Assembly: GCA_963772165.1 (NCBI GenBank)
Contig: CAVYWA010000011.1
Span: forward strand, 186,001 to 250,000
From: JAGVPT01 sp963772165
GTDB lineage: Bacteria > Bacteroidota > Ignavibacteria > UBA10030 > UBA8401
Length of the DNA: 64,000 bases
Direction: 5' to 3'
The position numbers and the translations under genes were made by a program. Positions 1 through 8,140 of the stretch are shown piece after piece (position 1 is the first letter of the stretch; each line of letters begins with the position of its first letter). A model generated the notes under the pieces. It was not told the origin of the DNA, searched no databases, and worked only from the letters and a program-made list of their open reading frames with translations.

Positions 1-277
1 CGCAGAACGCTTCCCTCATCGCAAACGCGAAACCAGAAGCTTCTCAGAATACAGTCTCCTCAACCCCGCCTTCCCCGGATTCGGCCAGTTTGTTGGTGCA
101 ATGTTAAACGAAAAGGGGATGATTGTCAAGCATGAGCGTCACAGTGTGGCTCCCAGTGCAGCGGTCCATCAGAGTCGGCCGGGGTCCATCGATATAGGTG
201 GGGATGTGTGAGGCTTAAATTTTTATTGTCCATTTCAGAATGGAAGTAAACGGGGTTCGTTAGAACGGGAAATAAAA
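1..277. other. Non-coding or undetermined left edge
   Basis: No gene can be supported here. One plus-strand frame stays open from base 2 to a TGA at 209-211, so the tail of a gene entering from the left is possible. Its 69 codons show no motif, and the stretch is rich in Arg, Ser and Pro like a chance reading frame. The rest up to the terminator at 278 shows nothing. Confidence 0.3.
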
Positions 278-303
278 AACCCCAGAGGTAAACAGCTGGG
301 GTT
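271..303 (-). terminator. Intrinsic terminator of the deacetylase gene
   Basis: A perfect 8-bp stem (AACCCCAG at 278-285 with CTGGGGTT at 296-303) encloses a 10-nt loop. On the minus strand it is followed by a T-rich run (bases 279 down to 271). It lies 19 bases beyond the stop codon of the minus-strand gene ending at 322. Confidence 0.75.
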
Positions 304-321
304 GGATGTTGCAGCCTAATA

Positions 322-1839
322 CTATTTCAACAGCAAAAGTTTTTTTGTCTCGCTGTATGTCCCTGCCTGCAGGCGATAAAAATAAACTCCGCTTGCCATG
401 TTTGCGGCATTCCATTGACGAGTGTAACTTCCCGCAGTCATTTCCTCAGAGACAATGACTGCAACTTCTCTTCCTAATGGATCAAATATCTTCAACGACA
501 CAAACGATCGTGATGGAAGGGCAAATGAGATTGTTGTCGAGGGGTTAAAGGGATTTGGGTAATTTTGCGACAGCGCAAAATTATTCGGTCCGCTGTTGGA
601 TGTTGCTACGAAGGTCGCTCCTTGCGTATTTCCGGATTGAAGCAAATGGTACAGGTACAAATGGCCCAGATTCACATACCACACGTTCGTGCGGCCGCTA
701 ATATAATCCAAATGGTCGACAAGGTAGCTCTTGTTGACATCGGTATACAAAACTTGAGGATGCCACATCATGTGGTAAACATCGCCTTTGGTAAGGATTG
801 CATCGAAGAGTCCATTTAAAGAGCTGAGACTTGTGTCGCCCCCTCCCCACGACGGCGCGCCGAGTTCCACGGTAGGCAGAAAAGGCATAAAGTGATCGTG
901 AACATTATCCCATGCCTGTAAGGTCGAATCACCGTACACATACTCGCGAGGCGATGTTGTATCAAGATTTGCATATAAACGAGCATCAAGATAACCATAG
1001 ACCCCCATAAGAGTGTCTACCGCAGAATCATAATCTCCGTAAGGAGCAATCCAGGTATAAACATATTTATTCCCATTCAAAGAAAATAGCGGAGGAAAAG
1101 TGAGTGCCGTCTTAATATCCTGGGCAGAGCCTCCGATTTCGCTCACTGAACTATATTGCACTCGATCAATTGTCGTATCATAGGGAGTTGCAATATGGTT
1201 ACGGCTGTGTGAAGCGACCTCCACGAATCCCGAATCAAGTTCGGCCTGGATTTTTGCCCACGTCGTGTCGGACGTATACCACGTAATCACTCCTCCCGTA
1301 AGATAAAGACCGTGCGAACGAAATAAGCGAATAATTGAGAGGCCTTCTATCGACATCCAATCTGCCCAGTCGTCGAATGTCGCTGTGACGACAGCCTTGC
1401 GATTGTCATAATATTTGCTGATCCCGCCGTACGCTATGGAGACCGGATTGTTTGATGCATCGACAATTTTGAGAATGAGGGAATCGCTCGCTCCGGAAAA
1501 TGCTGCCGATACATACGCTCGATTGTTCGTGTAGTCGAATCGCACGGCTTCGATCGCATTAAATGTATCCGCCGACGTCTTTTCTCTTAATTGTACCCAC
1601 GCTGAGTTTGATATTTGATGCTCCTCCAGAGCTTTTAAACCGCTGGATCCAGAGGGAACATCAATCTGGTACGTCATCGGATACAGGCATCCAAATTGAA
1701 AGTGCAGAGCATGATCGATAACAACAATGAATTCCTTATTAGATGAAATAGATGTTGTGAGTTGATCTCCATTATTGGCAAATGTGAAAGAAGTGATGCA
1801 GGGCCAAAAGAATAATAAAGTTAGATTTCGATAATTCAT
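322..1839 (-). CDS. Secreted polysaccharide deacetylase-like protein with T9SS sorting domain
   Basis: Predicted 505-residue exported protein. The ATG at 1839 is chosen over the TTG at 1854 because AGGA sits about seven bases upstream and a signal peptide (NYRNLTLLFFWPCITSFTFA) follows directly. The middle part carries NodB-type deacetylase motifs: TFDDWAD, giving the Asp pair, and SHSRNH, the metal-binding HxxxH-like motif. From about residue 420 to the end there is a classical type A T9SS sorting domain (NYPNPFNPSTTISF, GVYFYRL, KKLLLLK). The family removes acetyl groups from cell-wall or exopolysaccharide sugars; the exact substrate is unknown. It should be exported by Sec, cross the outer membrane by T9SS and stay surface-bound. 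It is a monocistronic gene with its own terminator. Confidence 0.8.
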   Translation of the reverse strand: MNYRNLTLLFFWPCITSFTFANNGDQLTTSISSNKEFIVVIDHALHFQFGCLYPMTYQIDVPSGSSGLKALEEHQISNSAWVQLREKTSADTFNAIEAVRFDYTNNRAYVSAAFSGASDSLILKIVDASNNPVSIAYGGISKYYDNRKAVVTATFDDWADWMSIEGLSIIRLFRSHGLYLTGGVITWYTSDTTWAKIQAELDSGFVEVASHSRNHIATPYDTTIDRVQYSSVSEIGGSAQDIKTALTFPPLFSLNGNKYVYTWIAPYGDYDSAVDTLMGVYGYLDARLYANLDTTSPREYVYGDSTLQAWDNVHDHFMPFLPTVELGAPSWGGGDTSLSSLNGLFDAILTKGDVYHMMWHPQVLYTDVNKSYLVDHLDYISGRTNVWYVNLGHLYLYHLLQSGNTQGATFVATSNSGPNNFALSQNYPNPFNPSTTISFALPSRSFVSLKIFDPLGREVAVIVSEEMTAGSYTRQWNAANMASGVYFYRLQAGTYSETKKLLLLK

Positions 1840-2316
1840 GTATTTTCCTATCAAAAAAGTTTTTTAGCTCGTAGAAGAGTTAACCCTTTACATACGTCAA
1901 TAGCAGTATATCGAAAAATAGCATCAATAGAAATTATTTACTCCGCCGGCACATTCGAAGAATTTGTCAACTGGGTCAGCACTTCTCATCAAAGTCAATT
2001 CTCCGTTTGTGGATATCATCATTTCACGTACGGATGAATCATCATCAATCCTTCGGTGCAGGCGCAAAGTGAGTTCCTAAAATTTTTGTCTCCAATGTCA
2101 GACTGGGATTATAGGGCTTCGCCGTTCGTCGAGCCATATATTAGTTTTAGGTGCTGGCTCAATTTGTTATTCTCGCGTGCCGAAGGCATCCTTTGGAAAA
2201 GCGGGTCGAAGACTCCCCACGGGTCTATCGACCCGTAGGGTCGTTCCACGAATCTACGATTCGTAGAATCGTAGATAGACGACTCGGCGAGCCAAATAAT
2301 TCTTTTTTACTCTATG

Positions 2317-2362
2317 ATGGATGCCCACTGGAGTTTATCCCGTGCTTGACACGGGATGGGCA
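2317..2362 (+). repeat. 46-bp dispersed repeat, copy 1
   Basis: This stretch matches 35913-35958 at 45 of 46 positions in the same orientation. It contains the small palindrome CCCGTGCTTGACACGGG. Both copies are intergenic and followed by an A/T-rich stretch and a GGGTAGTGGG / GGGCCGCTACTG type segment. Confidence 0.8.
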
Positions 2363-2421
2363 CGACATTTTTTTTCAAATTGAATCATTACCTAGTTTTG
2401 GGTAGTGGGTCATTTTGGATG

Positions 2422-2512
2422 AATGTCATTGCGATCCCGCTCGAAGAGCGGGAGAAGCAATCCCTTCGTATAATGGAGATTGCTTCGTCGCTTCGCTCCT
2501 CGCAATGACATT
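2422..2512. repeat. Hairpin repeat with 13-bp terminal inverted repeats
   Basis: The ends AATGTCATTGCGA (2422-2434) and TCGCAATGACATT (2500-2512) are perfect inverse complements. Internal GAAGCAATC and GATTGCTTC also pair, so the transcript could fold into one long stem. Related CATTGCG...CGCAATGAC pieces occur at 13965-14130, 17087-17150 (inverted), 35749 onward and 52966-53100, so this is one member of a dispersed family. Confidence 0.75.
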
Positions 2513-2615
2513 AATCTTCAAAAGACCCCACTGCCTAGTTCTGAAAATGCTTGCCAATCCCGGAAGAAATTTGTTACCTTAACTGGTACACACTAAATGA
2601 AGGCGAGTCAATCTC

Positions 2616-3452
2616 ATGAAAATAAAATTGCTGTTGTGCATTTTCACTTTATTGAGTTGGTCGATCACAGAAGAAGCTTCAGCTCAAACAGATAGTGTGG
2701 CCGGCGATGTAACATCGGTAACCCATTGGTCAAACAATTTAAAATTGTTCGTCAGTGAGGAATCTTACGGTTGGGATAAAAATGCATTCGACGATGCTGT
2801 ATTAGATACAAGTAAACTTGTTATTTCCCGCGCTGTTGTTTACGGTGCAGTAACCCTGGCGACTTCTTATTCGACACGCGGGTTTGAAAACGAGTGGAAT
2901 ATTGCTCTTGGCAAGCTGACTAGTCGTGATGATCTTATGGTGCTCGACCTTGGCATTGGTGGGGTCTTTGGTGCAATCCCTAAAGCGGTGATCTCAGACC
3001 AGGTTGCATCGATAAGCTACTACAGCAATTCACCCGGCAACCCGCTAAAACAAGGAACGGCGACTTACACCTACAGTATTCAAGGATCGTATGTTGGCGC
3101 GACGATTCCGTTAGTATTGGAATGGCGATACGGAATGAAGCCCATTTCGCTGAATGGCCGTTTAGGCATTCTCTATCGCATTGCTTCCGTGACGGTAGAC
3201 CGTAAGTTGTCGGCAAATGGATTTCCTCAAGATTACGACGTTCCACTGAATGAAGGGCGTTTTACGTATTTTAACGATTACGATTTGACGGAAAATTTTA
3301 ATCGTAAGGCGTCGCAGCTCATCATTGCCGCGATACCATGTGTCGGGATAAGCGCCCGCCTGCCATTAACCTCGGTTGATAAAGGTTACGGCCTCATTGT
3401 CGGAGCCGACTTCGGAACGGCAACAAGGCTGTATATTGCAGTATCGTATTGA
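2616..3452 (+). CDS. Secreted protein, probable outer-membrane beta-barrel
   Basis: A 278-residue protein with no recognised family. The N-terminus (KIKLLLCIFTLLSWSI then EEASA) is a signal peptide, probably cleaved after ASA. The rest alternates short hydrophobic strands with polar turns, for example GSYVGATIPLVLEWRYGM and GYGLIVGADFGTATRLYIAV. It ends in an aromatic residue, as outer-membrane barrel proteins usually do. AAGGCGAG lies upstream of the ATG. It converges on the propeller gene to its right, with only 44 bases between them. Function unknown; the barrel assignment is an inference from residue pattern. Confidence 0.65.
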   Translation: MKIKLLLCIFTLLSWSITEEASAQTDSVAGDVTSVTHWSNNLKLFVSEESYGWDKNAFDDAVLDTSKLVISRAVVYGAVTLATSYSTRGFENEWNIALGKLTSRDDLMVLDLGIGGVFGAIPKAVISDQVASISYYSNSPGNPLKQGTATYTYSIQGSYVGATIPLVLEWRYGMKPISLNGRLGILYRIASVTVDRKLSANGFPQDYDVPLNEGRFTYFNDYDLTENFNRKASQLIIAAIPCVGISARLPLTSVDKGYGLIVGADFGTATRLYIAVSY

Positions 3453-3496
3453 AGCTCTTTCAAGGATACCCGACCGCTAACGAGTTCGCTCAGGCA

Positions 3497-4519
3497 TCAA
3501 TGTTTTATGACAATGAGATATGCGCCGATGACTGGCCCGCGAGGCCGGCGGCCATTTCGATCCAACGGTGCATCTGCCGGAGCTGGTGCATACATCGGTT
3601 GGAACAGATATGCCGCATGGGCCACGGTATCGACGGCAATTGTTTTTGCGCCGGTCATCGTGGTGACGGTAGCAACGACGCTGTAACGGTCGGGGGAATC
3701 TTCGTGAACGATCGTTACGCTGCTGTCGCGGCCAGCCGGAATATAAATTAACTTTTCACTCGGATCCCAGCCAAGTGCGTCAACGCCTTCGCCGTTTGGA
3801 ATTGTCGCGACGATCTTGCCGGTCGTCGCGTTAACGACTGCCGACATTTTTCCGCAACCGGTAAAAATCCTATCTGTGGTCCTGTCATAGGCGATCCCCG
3901 TCGGCCCATCGCAGGAATCCAACGGCCATAAGGAGATAGCCTTCATCGCTTTGGCGTCGATGACCTGGATAGAATTTTTTCTTTCAAGGTTGACGAAAAG
4001 CTTTCCTTTCCCATCGGTTGCTGCACCTTCGGGTGAATTATCCTCGAGTTGGGCTTCTCCCGTAATAACTCCGGCGTTTGGATCGACTGCGGTAGCAGTC
4101 CCGGGATTACTATGATTGGTTAGAATAATGCGGTCTGTGAAATCATCGTACATGATTCCGTCCTGTCCGCCGGCAGGAATCTTGATTTTCTTTATCGTTG
4201 AAAAAGTCGTAAGATCGAACATTGTGACGGTGGAATCTCCACGGTTAGTGATGAAGCCGTGATGGTATTTTTCAGCAAGTGCGATTCCGTGATTGTTCGG
4301 TGTATCCTGAATATCGCCGATCACCGTGCCTTTGTTTGCGTCGAGCACCATGACGTGGAAACCCCGTGAGACAAAGAGACGGCCGGTACCGGGTTCAGCG
4401 GTCAAATAGTCCGTTCCCCCTTCGCCGCCGATGCTGTATTTTTGGACCGTAAAGGTTTGCGACTGCAGACCGCTGATGAGTCCGATGAGCAGGGCAGTGA
4501 AAGTAAAGATTTTTTTCAT
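3497..4519 (-). CDS. Secreted YncE/YVTN-type beta-propeller protein
   Basis: A 340-residue exported protein with an N-terminal signal peptide (KKIFTFTALLIGLISGLQS, cleaved near QSQ). The body is a run of about 40-residue blade repeats of the YVTN type: GRLFVSRGFHVMVLDANKGT, STVTMFDLTTFSTIKKIKIP, NSIQVIDAKAMKAISLWPLD, MSAVVNATTGKIVATIPNGE, LIYIPAGRDSSVTIV. These fold into a propeller and usually bind proteins, metals or ligands in the periplasm or on the surface; no catalytic residues are evident. The start is supported by AAGGATGAT just before the ATG. No partner gene adjoins it, so the specific role is open. Confidence 0.8.
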   Translation of the reverse strand: MKKIFTFTALLIGLISGLQSQTFTVQKYSIGGEGGTDYLTAEPGTGRLFVSRGFHVMVLDANKGTVIGDIQDTPNNHGIALAEKYHHGFITNRGDSTVTMFDLTTFSTIKKIKIPAGGQDGIMYDDFTDRIILTNHSNPGTATAVDPNAGVITGEAQLEDNSPEGAATDGKGKLFVNLERKNSIQVIDAKAMKAISLWPLDSCDGPTGIAYDRTTDRIFTGCGKMSAVVNATTGKIVATIPNGEGVDALGWDPSEKLIYIPAGRDSSVTIVHEDSPDRYSVVATVTTMTGAKTIAVDTVAHAAYLFQPMYAPAPADAPLDRNGRRPRGPVIGAYLIVIKH

Positions 4520-4832
4520 ATCATCCTTCTAAGTTATGTGTAATACATTTAATGTAACCAAATCCCTGCTAAATTGAACACACGAAAATCGTCGATAGGC
4601 CTGTTCCATCGGGTTGAAGGATTGGCTTTCCAGCGCTGCCGGCACTCTCCATATCGCGACAGCACGCTTGTCAAGAAGTGCGCGGTAAACGGCGCGCGTG
4701 GTGCATTGATATGGTATGTGATGCGTGTTGAGTTCATGCTCTTTCAGTGCCCTCACGAACCGTGCGCTGCGACTGGTGCGGGCGCCGCAATGACTGTCTA
4801 TCTTCCTTTTGTAACTCGTTAAGGACGATGGT
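4520..4832. other. Intergenic stretch without a supported gene
   Basis: Short overlapping reading frames exist on both strands, but none has a ribosome binding site or a recognisable motif. The segment immediately before 4519 must contain the promoter of the minus-strand propeller gene. Nothing else is seen. Confidence 0.4.
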
Positions 4833-5084
4833 TCAGACTGAGACAAAAGTTCTCAAGAGTAGCCACAATTTCTTCTCTTTATCATCGAGAGTAGGGATCG
4901 CAGAAAGCCTTTCAAGGTAAATTCTTCTTTCGATCGAGCTGTTGTTTGAAAAAGTCACGATGTTTTTTGCTTCGAGAGATTTTAATTTTTTTTCAAGTTG
5001 AGCTTCATTCCAACTCTCGAGCCTTTCGAGCAGAATGGTTTGTTGCTCTTTTATTGTCGGTGGAAGTTCAAGGTGCCGAGACAT
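4833..5084 (-). CDS. Small hypothetical protein
   Basis: An 83-residue protein of no recognised family, predicted soluble and largely helical (LPPTIKEQQTILLERLESWN, EAQLEKKLKSLEAKNIVTF). ATG at 5084 is preceded by GGGGA at a spacing of six and is preferred over the in-frame GTG at 5096. There is no signal peptide and no cysteine. The helical, charged composition is protein-like rather than random, but without relatives the call is moderate. It stands alone between two intergenic gaps. Confidence 0.45.
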   Translation of the reverse strand: MSRHLELPPTIKEQQTILLERLESWNEAQLEKKLKSLEAKNIVTFSNNSSIERRIYLERLSAIPTLDDKEKKLWLLLRTFVSV

Positions 5085-5260
5085 AGTGATCCCCACAATG
5101 AAATTGAGTCTTACAGGTAAGCGTTGGTTAAGGACGTGCGATAGGAGTCCTCAATATTGCGGATGCTGTTTTTTGCTGTAAAACTATTTCTAATCAGACG
5201 CAGGCGAAATCTAACGAAACCTCGCATACCAACCTTCGGTAAAACTTTGGTCTCCTGACA

Positions 5261-5539
5261 TCATCCAACTAAGCTGGACCGGAGAATAAGTTTCCACTGA
5301 AGTTTGCTCCCTCTCACTGAAATATCCAGAATCTCAGTTTTCGAACTGCTCCTCGCGATTGCAGACAGTTCCTTATGGAGATCGGAATACGACATACGCG
5401 GATGCTTTTCGGCGTCCATTGTAATAATGAACTCATTGCAGGTCTTGCATTTGATCCGCTTCCGGCGCGATGACTCAATATACTCAGTTTCGGAAGCCTT
5501 ACCGCACAAAGGACATAATTGAACCAGAATAGAACTCAT
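5261..5539 (-). CDS. Small zinc-ribbon protein
   Basis: A 92-residue hypothetical protein. The first 40 residues hold two CxxC knuckles (CPLCG and CKTCN) about 19 residues apart with a basic turn between them (SSRRKRIKC), the layout of a zinc ribbon that could bind nucleic acid or a protein. The second half is a helical segment (MSYSDLHKELSAIARSSSK) followed by strand-like sequence. There is no signal peptide, so it is probably cytoplasmic. The ribosome binding site is weak (GAGAAATT). It points in the same direction as the small gene ending at 4833 but is 176 bases away from it, so co-transcription is uncertain. Confidence 0.5.
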   Translation of the reverse strand: MSSILVQLCPLCGKASETEYIESSRRKRIKCKTCNEFIITMDAEKHPRMSYSDLHKELSAIARSSSKTEILDISVRGSKLQWKLILRSSLVG

Positions 5540-5973
5540 AATTTCTCAAAGTGATTTTTTGTTCCTGATGGAGCTAAGCTTTATCAATCAGACAGAATCC
5601 CACACCAACAAACCTTCGCTCGTGGGCTATGTGGTCGCTCAAATTTATGAGTAATCGATAGGAGAGTCAAGGCTTAAAAAAACATTGCTGGCTCTTTGTA
5701 TTCTACGTTCTTTCGATGAAGAAGCCCAGGCCAGCGGCACGAGCATTTTCTGCTCTGAATCCAAGATTTGGCACAGTTGAACGTCGCGTAGCACACGTTG
5801 ATTGAATTATTATGGCAATCCGTAAAAAAATTAAACTGAAAATCTTTCTAACGAAAAGAATTTGGTGTTCGTATTCATTCTATTGCCATAAACAAACGGA
5901 TTAAGCCTCTGAGATGATGCGGTAGTCTAATATTATAGAGTTATTGCATCACCAAATCTGGTGTTCCTGGATT
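5540..5973. other. Intergenic stretch, nothing recognised
   Basis: About 430 bases separate divergent small genes. It is A/T-rich near 5815-5940 and ends in TAATATTATAGAG, a plausible -10 region for the rightward gene. No repeat, RNA or reading frame with a credible start was found. Confidence 0.4.
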
Positions 5974-6327
5974 ATGGGAAATTCCAGAATTAGAAATATT
6001 GTCATTGCAGCGATTCTCGGGGCCTATATGGTCCCAAGTATTCTTAGTCCAACGAGCCTTCTTGGACAATCGCTCATCTTTAAGCTCGATCCCTCTTTCA
6101 CAGTTCAGAACGGCCGGAGCATTGATGTAGATGAGCGTCCATACTGGACGTCTCATAGACATCTCACATTTTCAGAACAACTCTCCGGCGATCAGATCCT
6201 CAACTCAGCCGAGCCTTGGATCAGCATCGTTGCTTCCCAACGTTTGAGCAATATCCCTGCAGTATTTATTCCGACTCCAATACCTCTTTTTCCACCCAAT
6301 CCTCTTCGCGCACCCCCTCTTTCATAG
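5974..6327 (+). CDS. Small hypothetical exported protein
   Basis: A 117-residue protein with no recognised family. Starting at the ATG at 5974 it has a basic N-terminus (GNSRIRN) and a long hydrophobic stretch (IVIAAILGAYMVPSILS) typical of a signal peptide or anchor, then a polar region. The C-terminus is very proline-rich (IPTPIPLFPPNPLRAPPLS). The ribosome binding site is poor, which lowers confidence. It lies 58 bases ahead of the repeat lipoprotein gene in the same direction, so the two may be made together at the cell envelope. Confidence 0.4.
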   Translation: MGNSRIRNIVIAAILGAYMVPSILSPTSLLGQSLIFKLDPSFTVQNGRSIDVDERPYWTSHRHLTFSEQLSGDQILNSAEPWISIVASQRLSNIPAVFIPTPIPLFPPNPLRAPPLS

Positions 6328-6385
6328 TTAAATAACCTGATAAATTAACCATAAAAAATATTTGAAGTGAAAGGAGCGAAAGAGT

Positions 6386-6775
6386 ATGGAGAAGACAATA
6401 ATATCCGCTGTTATGCTGTTGGCCTTTCTATCCGTTATGGGATGCACCACGGAGCGATATGCGGAGTATATGAGGGAATGCCCAGCAACAACAGACACAC
6501 CCTCAATCACGAAGAAGCAGGAGGTTGGCTCCTTGTCTCAGGATCGAGAGTCTTACTATCCATCATCATACAGACTCTTCTTTGCAAATACAGACCCACC
6601 ATCAATGCTGAAGAAGCAGAACAAAGATAATCTCTATCCATCATCATACAGGCTTTTCTTTGCGTATACAAGTCCTTCCTCAGCGATGACGAAGCAAGGC
6701 GCACCATCCTCGCCACAGGATAAATATAAAGATTATTACTATCCTTCAACCTTCAGGCGATTATTTGCGAATTGA
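6386..6775 (+). CDS. Repeat-containing lipoprotein
   Basis: A 129-residue protein with a lipoprotein signal (MEKTIISAVMLLAFLSVMGC; Cys20 follows a VMG lipobox). The mature part holds three copies of a short unit: YYPSSYRLFFANT, LYPSSYRLFFAYT and YYPSTFRRLFAN. They are separated by linkers of about 15-21 residues containing MLKKQ or MTKQ. The first two copies are identical over PSSYRLFFA, so the gene probably grew by internal duplication. The start is supported by AAAGGAG nine bases before the ATG. No family is recognised; a binding or surface-exposed structural role is only a guess. A hairpin follows the stop codon. Confidence 0.65.
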   Translation: MEKTIISAVMLLAFLSVMGCTTERYAEYMRECPATTDTPSITKKQEVGSLSQDRESYYPSSYRLFFANTDPPSMLKKQNKDNLYPSSYRLFFAYTSPSSAMTKQGAPSSPQDKYKDYYYPSTFRRLFAN

Positions 6776-6801
6776 GGATTCAACGCAAACTAAAGAACAA
6801 C

Positions 6802-6827
6802 AGAGCCCGGCGTACACGTCGGGCTCT
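6802..6827 (+). terminator. Probable terminator hairpin
   Basis: AGAGCCCG (6802-6809) and CGGGCTCT (6820-6827) form a perfect 8-bp stem 26 bases after the lipoprotein stop codon. The T-tract after it is poor (TGCAT), so it may only weaken transcription or protect the 3' end. Confidence 0.5.
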
Positions 6828-6965
6828 TGCATATCAAAGCCGACCAATCTACATTCTTGCGATCATTAACACAGTCCTGAATTGCATGGTGGCGGTACAC
6901 TTTCAAAGCAAATGCCATTCCTGCGAAAGCCGGTCGAAGGCTTGACTCGTTGAGAATCCATTAAA

Positions 6966-7103
6966 TTGAAACTGGATGCCCGCCGAGGGGGGCGTGACAG
7001 ATTCTTTTTGGCCTTAACCTTCAAAAAGTACCACTTGAGTCTGAAGGATTTACTGGAGCGCTGTAAAGGCCGCCCCTATCCGAAGGAGATCAAAATTCAT
7101 TAA
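6966..7103 (+). pseudogene. Possible gene remnant
   Basis: A 45-codon frame bounded upstream by an in-frame TGA at 6951 reads with protein-like composition (RDRFFLALTFKKYHLSLKDL, then LERCKGRPYPKEIKIH). It has neither a ribosome binding site nor an obvious ATG. It looks like the last part of a decayed gene. The family cannot be named with confidence. Confidence 0.2.
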
Positions 7104-7135
7104 GGAGGCTGACCGGTTTGACGCCAAAAGCTGAT

Positions 7136-7336
7136 TTAACAAAGGAGAGATATGATGATCGTATCGTTGGAGACCAAGTCCGCCATGGCAAATTCCTGAA
7201 AAGTTCGTACGGGCTGGCCGGTGCTTAGCTGCGTTGTTGTGCTTGCGGGTCGGATGCGTTTTATGTCCGCTGCGGCGGAGTTCACGAATTTCAACGAGTG
7301 ATGTTCGCCTACGCGCACGATGTCAAACCCCTGCAT
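7136..7336 (-). pseudogene. Possible remnant of an NmrA-like NAD(P)-binding protein
   Basis: A minus-strand frame of 66 codons contains TGQPVRTFQEFAMADL. This resembles the C-terminal TGRPPRTFxEFA motif of NmrA-like, NAD(P)-binding atypical short-chain dehydrogenases. Nothing upstream encodes the Rossmann fold, so if the likeness is real this is only a tail fragment. The resemblance is from memory of the family and covers about 16 residues. Confidence 0.25.
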
Positions 7337-7521
7337 TTTCCGCCATTGCTGCCCTCTCGATCACTTGCTGCATGTGTTTCTGACTGGGAACCACTCTTTC
7401 TGTTTTTTTGGTTTACAATAAGATTGCCAAATGTATAGACGCCAAGTTCCATGTCAGTTCCTTTTCAAATTGTTGTTAGATGGAACAACATAGAGACGGT
7501 CTCATTGTCGATGTTTACCCT
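7337..7521. other. Intergenic, nothing recognised
   Basis: This is the last part of a 745-base gene-poor stretch (6776-7521) that otherwise holds only the hairpin and the two possible remnants described above. No repeat or credible coding sequence was found. Confidence 0.4.
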
Positions 7522-7932
7522 TTATGCGTTTGGTGTGAACGGCGCCAATTTCCACCTGCCGTATGCGACAAATGCTGTCAGCACAAAGAGAAGCAGTGTC
7601 ATAGGCAAAACATAGAATTCCCCGCGATAGATGTGCATGAGGTTTGCCAACAGCATGATCAGGGAAAGTCCTGCAGCTGCCAGTGACGCCAACTGCGGGC
7701 GAATCTTCAGCACAGCAGGAAGAATCAGGCCGATCGAGGCAAGCAGTTCGCATGTCCCGATAAAGCGGACCAACGGGGCGGGGGTATAAGCGACCCAGAA
7801 GATGGTTTTCACGATAACCTCAAGATCGCCGAATGCTTTTTGATATCCTGCCATAAGATACATTGCAGCCAGCACGACCTGCAGTATCCACAGGATGATG
7901 TTGAGCATTTTGCCGGATGTTTGTGGTGTCAT
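7522..7932 (-). CDS. DoxX family membrane protein
   Basis: A 136-residue protein with four hydrophobic helices: about residues 10-28 (IILWILQVVLAAMYLMAGY), 55-75, 83-102 and 105-122. The pattern AMYLMAGYQKAFGDLE after the first helix and VRFIGTCELLASIGLILP are hallmarks of the DoxX-like family. Members are small inner-membrane proteins, some linked to quinone or thiol redox chemistry; the role here is unknown. Length is normal for the family. The start has AAAGGAG eight bases upstream of the ATG. It is a lone gene. Confidence 0.85.
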   Translation of the reverse strand: MTPQTSGKMLNIILWILQVVLAAMYLMAGYQKAFGDLEVIVKTIFWVAYTPAPLVRFIGTCELLASIGLILPAVLKIRPQLASLAAAGLSLIMLLANLMHIYRGEFYVLPMTLLLFVLTAFVAYGRWKLAPFTPNA

Positions 7933-8140
7933 GAGCGTACTCCTTTGTGTTGACGGACAATAGCAAGTATTTACCTGTTTTGAGAAACGTTATCAATGTA
8001 ACGATGTTATTTTCTTTCCAAGGATGTAACCAAATGCCGCACAGCGGGACTTTGCTTCTTTCTCTTGCAACAAGAAAGAAGAAGGGGTCAATCAAAACGT
8101 TGTCATCGAAACTGACTCACAACCCAAGGGTTCTGCGGCT

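Larger units (their letters stand above)
1855..2615. other. Long intergenic region with stacked repeats
   Basis: No credible gene lies here. The stretch holds small palindromes (around 2216-2280, with CGGGTCTATCGACCCG and an ATCTACGATTCGTAGA-type palindrome), a 46-bp repeat shared with 35913-35958, and a hairpin element bounded by 13-bp inverted repeats (2422-2512). It separates a minus-strand gene from a plus-strand gene, so promoters for both must lie at its ends. Confidence 0.5.

Noticed and set aside
2..211. Open plus-strand frame at the left edge
   Set aside because: It could be the end of a gene, but 69 codons without motif or characteristic composition are too little; kept only as a possibility.
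4529..4846. Minus-strand frame of about 105 codons between the propeller gene and the small hypothetical gene
   Set aside because: It overlaps the end of the small gene, has no ribosome binding site, and includes the promoter region of the propeller gene; composition is arginine-rich like a chance frame.
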